The position numbers and the translations under genes were made by a program. A stretch of 64,000 nucleotides of DNA, from NCBI GenBank assembly GCA_964019135.1, contig CAXHSH010000664.1:62001-126000 (forward strand), in the 5' to 3' direction. Below are positions 22,826 to 35,038 of this stretch, in pieces; position 1 is the stretch's first letter, and the number at the start of each line of letters is the position of its first letter. The DNA is from Arenicola marina. Taxonomy: Eukaryota; Annelida; Polychaeta; Arenicolidae. Below the pieces are notes generated by a model, which had not been told where the DNA came from, searched no databases, and was given only the letters and a program-made list of their open reading frames with translations.

Positions 22826-25800
22826 AGTTGTATGTTGCTAAAAGCGATTTTTTTGTACATCATGTCGATAGAACCGAGCGTTTTGTGTAGTATATCCGTA
22901 AAACCGAGTGTTTTGTGTGGTATATAACTAAAAATGAGTTTTTTGATTAGTATATAATTAATACCGAGTGTGTTGTAGAGTATGCCGCTATTACCGAGTG
23001 TTGTGTCCAATATATCCCTATAACCGGGTGCGTCGTGTAGTATATACCTAAAAGCGTGTGTTTTGAGTAGCATATCTTTAGAACCGAGTGTTTTGTTTAA
23101 TACAATGATCGAATCATGTCTGTTTGTGTTGTATATCGCTAAAGCCGTGTGATTTGTACAGGATGTCGCTATAACTGAGTGTTCGGTGTAATATATCCCT
23201 AAAAGTGAGTGACTTGAATAGTATATCGCTAAAACCGAGTGTTATGTGTAGTAAATCCTTAAAACAGAGTGTTTTGAGTAGTATATCGTTAGAACCGAGT
23301 GTTTTGGTTAATAAAATGATCGAATCATCTGTGTTTGTGTTGTATATCGCTAAAGCCGATTGATTTGCAGAGCATGCCGCTATAACTAAGTGTTTGATGT
23401 TGTATATAGCTAAAAGCGAAGGTTTTAGTTGTATATCCCTCAAGCGAGTGTTTTGAATAGTATATCGCAAAAACCGAGTGTGGTTTGTGCAGTATGTCGC
23501 TATAACCGAATGTTTTGTGTAGTATGTGCCTAACACCGGGTGTTTTTAGCAGTATATCGCTTGTACCGAGTGTTTTGCTTAATAAAATGATCGAATCATG
23601 TCTGTTTGTGTTGAATATCGCTAAAGCCGTGTGATTTGTACAGGATGTCGCTATAACTGGGTGTTGGATGAAGGATATCCCTAAAAGCGAATGTGTTGAG
23701 TAGTATATCGGTAGAACCGAGTGTTTTGGTCAAGAAAATGATCGAACCATGTGTGTTTGTGTTGTATATGGCTAAAGCCGAGCAATTTGTAGAGTATGCC
23801 GCTATAACTAAGTGTTTGATGTAGTATATCCCTAAAAGCGAGCGTTTTGAGTAGTATATCGTTAAAACTGGGTGTGTTGTAGAGTATGTCGCTATTACCG
23901 AGTATTTTGTACAGTATATCCCTATAACCGAGTGCTTCGTGTAGTAAATCCCTAAAAGCGCGTGTTTTGAGTAGCATATCGGTTGTACCGAGTGTTTTTG
24001 TTAATAAAATGATCGAATCATGTCTGTTTGTGTTGTATATCGCTAAAGCCGAGTGATTTGTACAGGATGTCGCTATAACTGAGTGTTGGGTGAAGTATAT
24101 CCCTAAATACGAATGTTTATAGTAGTATGTCCCTAAAAGCGAGTGTTTTGAGCAGCATTTCGGTAGAACCGAGTGTTTTGGTTATTAAAATGATCGAACC
24201 ATGTGTGTTTGTGTTGTATATCGCTAAAGCCGAGTGATTTGTAGAGTATGCCGCTATAACTAAGTGTTTAATGGAGTATATCCCTAAAAGCGAGTCTTTT
24301 GAGTAGTATATAATTAAAACCGAGTTTGTTGTAGAGTATGTCGCTATTACCGAGTGTTTTGTACAGTATGTCCTCACAACTGAGTGCTTCGTGTAGTATA
24401 TCCATAAAAGCGAGTGTTTTGAGTAGCATATCGGTAGAACCGAGTGTTTTGGTCAAGAAAATGATCGAATCATGTCTGTTTGTGTTGTATATCGCTAAAG
24501 CAGCGTGATTTGTACAGGATGTCGCTATAACTGAGTGTTGGGTGAAGTATATCCCTCAAAACGAGTGTTTTGAATAATATATCGCTAAAGCCGAGTGTGT
24601 TTTGTGCAGTATGTCGCTATAACCGAGTGTTTTGCGTAGTTAGTCACTAAATCCGAGTGTTTTGAGCAGTATATCGCTCGTACCGAGTGTTTCGGGAAAT
24701 GGAATACTGGAATCTGGTGTGCTTCCCTAGCATGTCGCTCAAACCGAGTGTTTTTGTACAATATTTCGCTATAACCGAGTGTTTTTAACAGTATATCGCT
24801 ATAATTGAGTGTTATATGTAGTAAATCCTTAAAACAGATTGCTTAGAGTAGTATATCGTTAGAACCGAGTGTTTTGGTTAATAAAATGATCGAATCATGT
24901 CTGTTTGTGTTGTATATGGCTAAAGGCGAGTGATTTGTAGAGAATGCCGCTATAACTAAGTGTTTGATGTAGTATATCCCTAAAAGCGAGCGTTTTGAGT
25001 AGTATATCGTTAAAACTAAGTGTTTGATGTTGTAGAGTATGTCACTATTACTGAGTATTTTTTACAGTATATCGCTATAACCGAGTGTTATGTGTAGTAA
25101 ATCCTTAAAACAGAGTGTTTTGAGTATTATATCGTTAGAACCGAGTGTTTTGGTTAATAAAATGATCGAATCATCTGTGTTTGTGTTGTATATCGCTAAA
25201 GCCGATTGATTTGCAGAGCATGCCGCTATAACTAAGTGTTTGATGTTGTATATAGCTAAAAGCGAAGGTTTTAGTTGTATATCCCTCAAAGCGAGTGTTT
25301 TGAATAGTATATCGCAAAAACCGAGTGTGGTTTGTGCAGTATGTCGCTATAACCGAATGTTTTGTGTAGTATGTGCCTAACACCGGGTGTTTTTAGCAGT
25401 ATATCGCTTGTACCGAGTGTTTTGCTTAATAAAATGATCGAATCATGTCTGTTTGTGTTGAATATCGCTAAAGCCGTGTGATTTGTACAGGATGTCGCTA
25501 TAACTGGGTGTTGGATGAAGGATATCCCTAAAAGCGAATGTGTTGAGCAGCGTATCGGTAGAACCGAGTGTTTTGGTTAATAAAATGATCGAACCATGTG
25601 TGTTTGTGTTGTATATGGCTAAAGCCGAGCAATTTGTAGAGTATGCCGCTATAACTAAGTGTTTGATGTAGTATATCCCTAAAAGCGAGCGTTTTGAGTA
25701 GTATATCGTTAAAACTGGGTGTGTTGTAGAGTATGTCGCTATTACCGAGTATTTTGTACAGTATATCCCTATAACCGAGTGCTTCGTGTAGTAAATCCCT

Positions 25801-28800
25801 AAAAGCGCGTGTTTTGAGTAGCATATCGGTTGTACCGAGTGTTTTTGTTAATAAAATGATCGAATCATGTCTGTTTGTGTTGTATATCGCTAAAGCCGAG
25901 TGATTTGTACAGGATGTCGCTATAACTGAGTGTTGGGTGAAGTATATCCCTAAATACGAATGTTTATAGTAGTATGTCCCTAAAAGCGAGTGTTTTGAGC
26001 AGCATTTCGGTAGAACCGAGTGTTTTGGTTATTAAAATGATCGAACCATGTGTGTTTGTGTTGTATATCGCTAAAGCCGAGTGATTTGTAGAGTATGCCG
26101 CTATAACTAAGTGTTTAATGGAGTATATCCCTAAAAGCGAGTCTTTTGAGTAGTATATAATTAAAACCGAGTTTGTTGTAGAGTATGTCGCTATTACCGA
26201 GTGTTTTGTACAGTATGTCCTCACAACTGAGTGCTTCGTGTAGTATATCCATAAAAGCGAGTGTTTTGAGTAGCATATCGGTAGAACCGAGTGTTTTGGT
26301 CAAGAAAATGATCGAATCATGTCTGTTTGTGTTGTATATCGCTAAAGCAGCGTGATTTGTACAGGATGTCGCTATAACTGAGTGTTGGGTGAAGTATATC
26401 CCTCAAAACGAGTGTTTTGAATAATATATCGCTAAAGCCGAGTGTGTTTTGTGCAGTATGTCGCTATAACCGAGTGTTTTGCGTAGTTAGTCACTAAATC
26501 CGAGTGTTTTGAGCAGTATATCGCTCGTACCGAGTGTTTCGGGAAATGGAATACTGGAATCTGGTGTGCTTCCCTAGCATGTCGCTCAAACCGAGTGTTT
26601 TTGTACAATATTTCGCTATAACCGAGTGTTTTTAACAGTATATCGCTATAATTGAGTGTTATATGTAGTAAATCCTTAAAACAGATTGCTTAGAGTAGTA
26701 TATCGTTAGAACCGAGTGTTTTGGTTAATAAAATGATCGAATCATGTCTGTTTGTGTTGTATATGGCTAAAGGCGAGTGATTTGTAGAGAATGCCGCTAT
26801 AACTAAGTGTTTGATGTAGTATATCCCTAAAAGCGAGCGTTTTGAGTAGTATATCGTTAAAACTAAGTGTTTGATGTTGTAGAGTATGTCACTATTACTG
26901 AGTATTTTTTACAGTATATCGCTATAACCGAGTGTTATGTGTAGTAAATCCTTAAAACAGAGTGTTTTGAGTATTATATCGTTAGAACCGAGTGTTTTGG
27001 TTAATAAAATGATCGAATCATCTGTGTTTGTGTTGTATATCGCTAAAGCCGATTGATTTGTAGAGTATGCCGCTATAACTAAGTGTTTGATGTTGTATAT
27101 GCCTAAAAGCGAAGGTTTTAGTTGTATGTCCCTAAAAGCGAGTCTTTTGAATAGTATATCGCTAAAACCGAGTGTGGTTTGAGCAGTATGTCGCTATAAC
27201 CGAATGTTTTGTGTAGTATGTACCTAACACCGGGTGTTTTTAGCAGTATATCGCTTGTACTGAGTGTTTTGCTTAATAAAATGATCGAATCATGTCTGTT
27301 TGTGTTGTATATCGCTAAAGCCGAGTGATTTGGACAGGATGTCGCTATAACTGAGTGTTGGGTGAAGTATATCCCTAAAAGCGAATGTTTTTAGTAGTAT
27401 GTCCCCAGAAGCGAGTGTTTTGAGCAGTATATCGGTAGAACCGAGTGTTTTGGTTAATAAAATGAACGAACCATCTGTGTTTGTGTTGTATATCGCTAAA
27501 GCTGAGTGATTTGTGTTGTATATCGCTAAAGCTGAGTGATTTGTAGAGTATGCCGCTATAACTAAGTTTTTAATGAAGTATATCCCTAAAAGCGAGTGTT
27601 TTGATTAGTATATAATTAAAACCGGGTGTGTTGTAGAGTATGTCGCTATTACCGAGTATTTTGTACAGTATATCCGTATAACTGAGTGCTTCGTGTAGTA
27701 TATCCCTAAAAGGGAGTGTTTTGAGTAGCATATCGGTAGAACCGAGTGTTTTGGTCACGAAATGATCGAATCATGTTTGTTTGTGTTGTATATCACTAAA
27801 GCCGTGTGTTTTATACCGTATGTCGCTAGACCTGAGAGTTTGGTGTAGTATATCCCTAAAAGCGAGTGTTTTGAATAGTATATCGCAAAAACCGAGTGTG
27901 GTTTGTGCAGTATGTCGCTATAACCGAATGTTTTGTGTAGTATGTACCTAACACCGTGTGTTTTTAGCAGTATATCGCTTGTACCGAGTGTTTTGCTTAA
28001 TAAAATGATCGAATCATGTCTGTTTGTGTTGTATATCGCTAAAGACGAGTGATTTGTACAGGATGTCGCTATAACTGAGTGTTGGGTGAAGTATATCCCT
28101 AAAAGCGAATGTTTTTAGTAGTATGTCCCTAAAAGCGAATGTTTTAGGCAGTATATCGGCGGAACCGAGTGTGTTGATTAATAAAGTAATCGAACCATGT
28201 GTGTTTGTCTTGTATAAAGCTAAAGCCGAGTGATTTGTGGAGTATGCCGCTATAACTAAGTGTTTAATGGGGTATATCCCTAAAAGCGAGTGTTTTGAGT
28301 AGTATATTAATAAAATCGAGTGTGTTGTAGAGTATGTCGCTATTACCGAGTGTTTTGTCCAGTATATCCCTATAACCGAGTGCTTCGTGTAGTAAATCCC
28401 TAAAAGCGAGTGTTTTGAGTAGCATATCGGTAGAACCGAGTGTTTTGCTTAATAAAATGATCGAACCATGTCTGTTTGTGTTGTATATCGCTAAAGGCGA
28501 GTGATTTGTAGAGAATGCCGCTATAACTAAGTGTTTGATGTAGTATATCCCTAAAAGCGAGCGTTTTGAGTAGTATATCGTTAAAACTAAGTGTTTGATT
28601 GTGTAGAGTATGTCACTATTACTGAGGATTTTTTACAGTATATCGCTAAAACCGAGTGTTATGTGTAGTAAATCCTTAAAACAGAGTGTTTTGAGTAGTA
28701 TATCGTTAGAACCGAGTGTTTTGGTTAATAAAATGATCGAATCATCTGTCTTTGTGTTGTATATCGCTAAAGCCGATTGATTTGTAGAGTATGCCGCTAT

Positions 28801-29511
28801 AACTAAGTGTTTGATGTTGTATATGCCTAAAAGCGAAGGTTTTAGTTGTATGTCCCTAAAAGCGAGTCTTTTGAATAGTATATCGCTAAAACCGAGTGTG
28901 GTTTGAGCAGTATGTCGCTATAACCGAATGTTTTGTGTAGTATGTACCTAACACCGGGTGTTTTTAGCAGTATATCGCTTGTACTGAGTGTTTTGCTTAA
29001 TAAAATGATCGAATCATGTCTGTTTGTGTTGTATATCGCTAAAGCCGAGTGATTTGGACAGGATGTCGCTAAAACTGAGTGTTGGGTGATTTGATTTGAT
29101 TGGGGCTTAACGGCACTTTCAGCCTGGAAGGCTATATCGTGCCATATTGGTCAATATTAGTCAATATTAAAACCCTGAAAATCAATACATGTGATATGAA
29201 TAAAACCATGAATGCAGTCTTTGTGGAATCCCATAGATCAATAAAACCCTGAGGATATCAAGTAATATCATTGATCAGTTCGTCATAAAACCATGAAAGT
29301 GAAGAATGGTGTAACGATCAAGACAACAAATTGTCAGAATATAAAACCATGAGTTGGTTTTTAAAACCAAACTTTTGAGATTAATAATTACAGCAAAATG
29401 CACTGTTTGGCAGTAAACGTTGAATATATCATATGCATTTGACTAGATTTATTGTAGATAAATGATCTAAAATCGTTTGCACGGTTTGGCTGTAAAAGTT
29501 GACTAGATATA

Positions 29512-32500
29512 TCATATGCACTTGAATAGATTTATTGCAGATAAATAATCTAAAATCTTTTGCTGTGGTATATTATTAAATATTTCTTTCATAGTTTCTG
29601 CTTTGTAATATTGATCCCTTGTTTGTTGAAAGTCAACACACCTCAACAGAATGTGCTCCACAGTCAGGGGTTCCTGACAGGGCACACATTCGGGAGGTGG
29701 TTCTCCTTTGAGGAGGTAGCAATGGGTAAGGTGCGTATGTCCAATTCGGAGTCTCTGAATGACAACGTCCCTCCGCCTACCGCGGATTCTTGGCCGTTTG
29801 GTGCCCACAGTAGGCTGAAGCCGTTGCAATTTGTTGGAGGATTGCTCGTCCCAGGACGACTGCCAATGTCTAGTAATTTCGTTTTGGATGTACGGCTTCA
29901 AGTCCGAGTATGGAAACTGGACTGGAAGGACGTCGTCATTTAGAGCTTCTTTGGCGGCAGCGTCTGCTAGACTGTTGCCCTCTATGCCTATATGGCTAGG
30001 GATCCAGCAGAACACTACCGCCTTTCCATTGCATATTAAATCATGACATTTTATGAGTATATCTTGTATCAAGGGATTTTCATATTTCCGATATTTTATG
30101 GCTTGTATACAGGATAATGAATCTGAATAGACGATAAATTTATCATGTAGTGATTTTTCTATATATTCAAGTGTCATCAGTAGAGCTATTGCTTCTGCGG
30201 TGTATATAGAACATTGGTCTGGGAGGCGGTTGCTGCACTGGTGTTCACCAGCCACAGCTGCAGCGGCCACCCCGTGGGAGTCTTTTGAGCCATCGGTATA
30301 TATAGAGAAATGGTTGGGGTGTTGATTGTGAATAGTATGTTTAAGTTCTATAAATTGTGATGGGTCTGTGTCAGATTTGTTGTAAGTTGTTAGTTCTAAC
30401 AGAACTTTTGGAGATTCAATTTCCCATGGTGGGATTTCTGGGAGGTGCCAGGTTCGTATATCGTTGAAATTGATATTGTATCTTGTCAACAGGTTATTGA
30501 CTCGAATTCCAAAGGTGGGTATTGTCTTTGGTTTGTTTTCAAATAGTGTTGTAAACTTTGGATGGAATACGTCTTCAAAGGTAGGATTATTGGGATTCGT
30601 TTTGAGCTTAAGTGCGTATTGTAGTGCTAATTTATCTCTACGGTAGTATAGAGATGGCTCAGCAGACTCCACGTACAGGCTTTCCGCAGGAGATGTGCGG
30701 AAAGCTCCCAGACATAAACGAAGTGCTTGGTTGTGCACAGGGTCCAGCATCTGCAAATATGATTTGCGTGCTGATCCGTAAATCATCGACCCATAATCCA
30801 GCCGTGACCGTATCAGGGCTCTGTAGATATTTAATAATGTCTCTCTTTCTGTTCCCCATTCTGTATTAGATAGCACTTTAATTATATTAAGTGCTTTGGT
30901 ACATTTCTGTTTTAATTGTTTAATATGGGGTATAAAAGTCATTTTTTTATCGAATAAAAGGCCGAGAAATTTAGTTTCTGGCACAACTGGTATTTGATCC
31001 CCATTCATTTTAAGTTCAGGTTCCGGATGGAGTTTCCGGAGTTGACAGAAGTGCATACACACTGTTTTAGTTTTTGAAAATTTAAATCCATTCTCATCGC
31101 ACCATTGTTGTAACTTATTGAGGTTCATTTGTAATTGTCGTTCTATTGTGTGCATATGTTGAACCTGAAACAGGCCAAAAAGTCATCAACAAATAGAGAA
31201 GGATCTATGTTATTAGTGAGACATTTTATGATGCTGTTGATTTTAATACTAAAAAGGGTTACAGATAAGATACTGCCTTGGGGAACCCCCATCTCCTGAT
31301 CGTATACTTCGGAGAGGGTAGTTCCGACCCGTGTCTGAAATAGACGTCTGTTTAGGAATTCTTGAATAAAATTTGGCATATGACCTCTGAGTCCCATATC
31401 ATGGAGGTCTTTTAAAATACCATATTTCCATGTGGTGTCATATGCCTTTTCAAAGTCAAAGAATACTGCCACCACGTGTTCTTTTTTGATGAATGCCTCG
31501 CGTATATAGGTCTCCAATCGTATTAAATTATCGGTGGTATTTCTGTTTTGTCGAAAGCCACTCTGGAACTTAGTGATGATATTATTTGTTTCCAGAAAAT
31601 ATGTAAGGCGGTTATTTATCATCTTTTCTAGTGTTTTACAATCACAACTTGTAAGAGCTATTGGTCGGTAGGAAGAAGGATTGGTGTGATCTTTCCCAGG
31701 CTTAGGGATAGGAATGACTATCGCCTTTTTCCACGATGGGGGTATTTGCCCGGTTTGCCAAATGAAGTTGAATATGTCGAGAAGAAGTTCCAAGGATGTA
31801 TCGGGTAGTTGTTTCAGGAATTGGTATGGGATATTGTCTGGCCCTGGTGAAGTGTTGTTAGTTTTCCTCAGGGCAGACTGGAGTTCCTCCATGGAGAAGA
31901 GGCTATTGTAATATTCATCATTTTTGGATTTGAAATTGAGTTTTTTCCTCTCACTAACCGCCTTGTATCTTTGGAATTTAGCCGTGTAATTTTTTGAGGA
32001 AGAATTTGTTGCAAAGGCTTTCGACAAGGTATTGGCTATTTGCACTGGTTCGGTGAGGGTTGGGTTTTCATGGATCCGGTGGTTTATGCTGTTGTTTGCT
32101 TTTTTCCCACTGATCTTCTGTATGGCTCGCCACGTTTTCTTAGTTGTTGTTTTATTTCCAAGTTTGGAGACATATTTTCTCCAGGATTCCCTTTTTGTTG
32201 TTCGTATTGTGCGGCGGGTCTGTGCTCGCACTTGTTTATATCTGAGGATATTTCCTGGAGTAGGATGTATTTGGAGTTCTCGCTGAGCCTGTTTTCGTTG
32301 TTGTACGGCCTCACGGCATTCATCGTTAAACCATGGCTTCTTTTGTATTTTGAGATTGGTCGAGGTTTTGGGAATGGTGTCTTCAGCTATTTTATGAAGT
32401 GTTTCGCTGAAGAGGGCTATTGGGTCTGGTATACCTTGGAAGTTGGCTGTTGTGAGTTTTTCAAAGCACATTTTTTTAAAGCAGTCCAGTCAGCCTTATT

Positions 32501-33190
32501 TAGCTTCCAGTGAGCAATATTTTCATCTGGAGCGGTAAGTTGGCTAGTAAGAAGGATAGGGAAGTGGTCACTGCCGTGAAGATCATCTTCCACTTTCCAG
32601 TTGAAATCAGGGCATAGACTGGGATGGGCTATAGTTAGGTCTATGGCCGTTTTGGCACCATTCCCAGGGTGTATATAAGTTATTGAGCCATCGTTGAGCA
32701 GAACGGTATTGTTTTTTAAGATAAAGTCCTCTAGCAGGCGGCCCTTGGGTTGTATGTCTTTACAACCCCATATCGTATGATGGGCATTGAAATCTCCAAG
32801 AAGTATATACGGCGCTGGAAGTTGTTTAATTATATTTTCTAGTTCTAGTCGTGTTGGACGTAAATTAGGTGGAATATAGATAGAGCACAGGGTTATGGTG
32901 TTGTGTAATGTTATTCGTATGGCCATAGCTTGTAGGTTGGTCTGCAAGGGTATTTGGCTGTGTGGAGTTTTCTCCTTTATAAGGATACTAACTCCGCCTG
33001 TGATTTTATCCCCCGTATTAAGTCCTAGATTATCATATGATGTATATCCACTAATTGTTATATCGCCTTGATGTTTGATGAATGTTTCTTGGAGACAAAA
33101 CGCTACGGGGTTGTGGTCCTGCTTTAGCAAGAGGATTTCATCACGATTGGCTCTCATACCTCGACTATTCCATTGTATAATGGAAACCAT
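29512..33190 (-). CDS. LINE ORF2: endonuclease, reverse transcriptase, RNase H (two frameshifts)
   Basis: This is the enzyme that nicks the target and copies the LINE RNA into it. The order is APE-type endonuclease (QETF, GDFNAHH, SDHFP; 33190-32520), RT (FFDFEKAYD, GVPQGSILS, LFVDD; about 32100-31180), thumb, RNase H (IYTDGSKDS ... AEAIAL ... YSDSLS ... ADAAAKEAL; about 30330-29950) and a C-terminal Cys/His segment (C-x2-C...H-x4-C). The RT active box is FVDD, a common variant of YADD. Frames change at an A7 tract (32471-32477) and at an AT repeat (31154-31157); one-base and two-base changes reconnect them. Confidence 0.92.
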
Positions 33191-33193
33191 GGT

Positions 33194-34481
33194 TTATGAT
33201 GTGGGTGGCGTATCTGCCTTGTGTTTTCTTTTGTCACGCCCCCTTTCCTGTGTGTCTGTCTCCATTTCCTCATCGTCCTCCTCCTCTAGTTGCGAGTATT
33301 TGTTATGTATTTTGATGGGATCCGTTGATCCCTTGGGTGGTCGGTTTAGTTTTGCTGGTTTCGATTTGGCCAGTTTGTGGGTGGTGGGTTTTGTAGTGGG
33401 TTTTGTAGAAGGTTTCTTTGCAGGTGTCTTTGTTTGAATTTCTATTATGGGCTCTGTCTGGCTGGATGTTCCTGTCTCCTCTGGGGCCTCTGTTGTAATT
33501 GTGAATTCTGCATCTGGTGGCCAGGAATAAACAGTGTTTATTCCTATGGAAACCTTGTTTGGTTTTGGTGTTGTCTCATTGGATTTGGTTTGGGTCGAGC
33601 CCGTCACTTCAGCGAATGTTTTGTTTCCAGTTACATTTGTAATTTTATTTTCTATTATTTTTCTCGCTTCGTGATAGGATATGGAGTTTTTAGTCTTTAC
33701 TGTCTGTATCTCTTTTTCTTTTTCCCACATTGGACACTGTTTTGAGTATGCGTAGTGACTGCCTTTGCAATTTACACAGTGACTCGGTTTGCTGCAGGAG
33801 GTGTCTTCATGGCCCTCGTCGCCACAGCGAGCACAGGTGACTTGCCTCCTGCAGTTGTTCTTTCCGTGGCCGAAGCGTTGGCATTGGAAACAGCGTAGTG
33901 GGTTTGGTATATAGATGTCGACTGGTACACGGTATCCAGCTCTTATTGTTGTAGGAGGGATGTGGGATGCAAATGTGAGAATTATAGTATTTGTTGGAAT
34001 TCTTTCTCCATTATTCGTGATTGATATCCGTTTGGCCTCCATGACATTCTGTGAGGCCAACTCGGTAACTATCTCTGTGTCAGAACACATTTGTAGGTCT
34101 CTGCACCGGATGACACCTCGGCTATTGTTGAGGGTACGGTGAGGAGTTATTGTAACTGGGATATGGAGGAGGGTCGTGGCTCGGAGGAGGTTGTCAGCAT
34201 GACTCTTCCGTGTGACCTCGATGAGGAGGTCACCGGAGCGGAGTCGTTTGACATCTTTTGGTTCTCCGGCCAGACTTTGGATGGCCTTATCCAGTGCAAA
34301 TGGTGACAATTTCGAAAGAGGTAAATCTGGATTTGTGGCGTGTGCCATCAAAAATCTTGAAAAATTGTCGTTTTGTTGATTTGGTTCATGTGTAGGAGAG
34401 CTTGTTCGCTGTTTCTTATTGGATCGTTCTTCTCGTGCTTTTGTTTCGGCAGGTGTGGGGTTTTTTTTCTTGGGTACTCAT
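33194..34481 (-). CDS. LINE ORF1 protein with CCHC zinc knuckles
   Basis: This is an RNA-binding gag-like protein of the LINE, about 420 residues. The clean frame begins at 34351, but an upstream ATG at 34481 joins the same protein if one base is altered in an A8 tract, and the extra residues are a typical charged N-terminus. Mid-protein knuckles CFQCQRFGHGKNNC, CARCGDEGHEDTSC and CVNCKGSHYAYSKQC are plain. The C-terminal third is Pro/Thr/Lys-rich. Its TAA lies 3 bases before the ORF2 ATG (33190), so ORF2 may be translated by reinitiation. Confidence 0.85.
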
Positions 34482-35038
34482 GTTGGGTTTAAATATTTCA
34501 CCGTCCGTGGTCCCCACCCACCTCGGAGCCCTCTCGGGACACTGATTCGGTGCGGTACTCTAGCATCCAGTGCCAAGGATACACAGACGGTATACTCGCA
34601 TAACAAATACTTCAAATATTCTTCTGTTGGAAAAAAAGAGGTATTTGCCACTTGATTAGCCCAAACCACCGTCCTAACAGGAGCAAGGCAACTGAAATAT
34701 GAGGTGTCTCAAAAGACTCATTGCATACGGTTGTATGAATAATAGGGTGAAAATGTTTTTGATATGATGTTGTTGAACAAGAATCCTTGGACTTGTCGTG
34801 ACGAGCCGATTGATCAGACCGGGCCAAATCTGACCTCCCGTCTAGGAGAAATAAGGGGCAAACTGGTATCTTGCAGAAACAGAGTTTCCACTCAGCCAGC
34901 AGAGTCCCGTCTTCCTCCGACACGGGTTGCGAACCACGGCATACGGTTCGCCTCCATTTAGTCGCCTCTTACGACATGCAGATGTTAAACATGGAGGTGC
35001 ATCGGGCCTATTCTACTTTCCCCCGAACCCGTAGGGGG

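Larger units (their letters stand above)
19990..29087. repeat. 30-bp satellite array with higher-order repeats and inversions
   Basis: The monomer is close to GTATATCGCTAAAACCGAGTG + TTTTGAGTA (30 bp). About every eight to ten monomers a longer unit carries AATGATCGAATCATGT with the inverted pair ATGAT/ATCAT. Orientation switches near 20115, 21235, 21463 and 22796. In the plus-orientation part a block of 1,847 bp is duplicated in tandem with almost no differences (for example 23681-24456 recurs at 25528-26303). In the first part, offsets of 1,231 and 1,561 bp recur. Long open frames here follow from 30 being a multiple of three. Confidence 0.93.
29088..35038 (-). mobile_element. Near-complete RNase H-bearing LINE (I/Nimb/Jockey group)
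   Basis: A 5.95-kb non-LTR retrotransposon on the minus strand. It has a 5' leader (about 34482-35038), ORF1 with zinc knuckles, and ORF2 with endonuclease, reverse transcriptase and RNase H. A 3' tail ending in ATTTGATTTG-like repeats abuts the 30-bp satellite at about 29088. Three small indels interrupt the frames: the A8 tract of ORF1 (34461-34468), the A7 tract between endonuclease and RT (32471-32477) and an AT repeat at 31154-31157. Otherwise it reads through, so it is young or carries assembly errors. Confidence 0.9.

Noticed and set aside
20085-28000. Long open frames with ~10-residue repeats such as KTLGFSDIL
   Set aside because: They appear on both strands, start and stop at random within the satellite, and follow from the 30-bp unit being a multiple of three. 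No signal peptide or splice structure supports a repeat protein.
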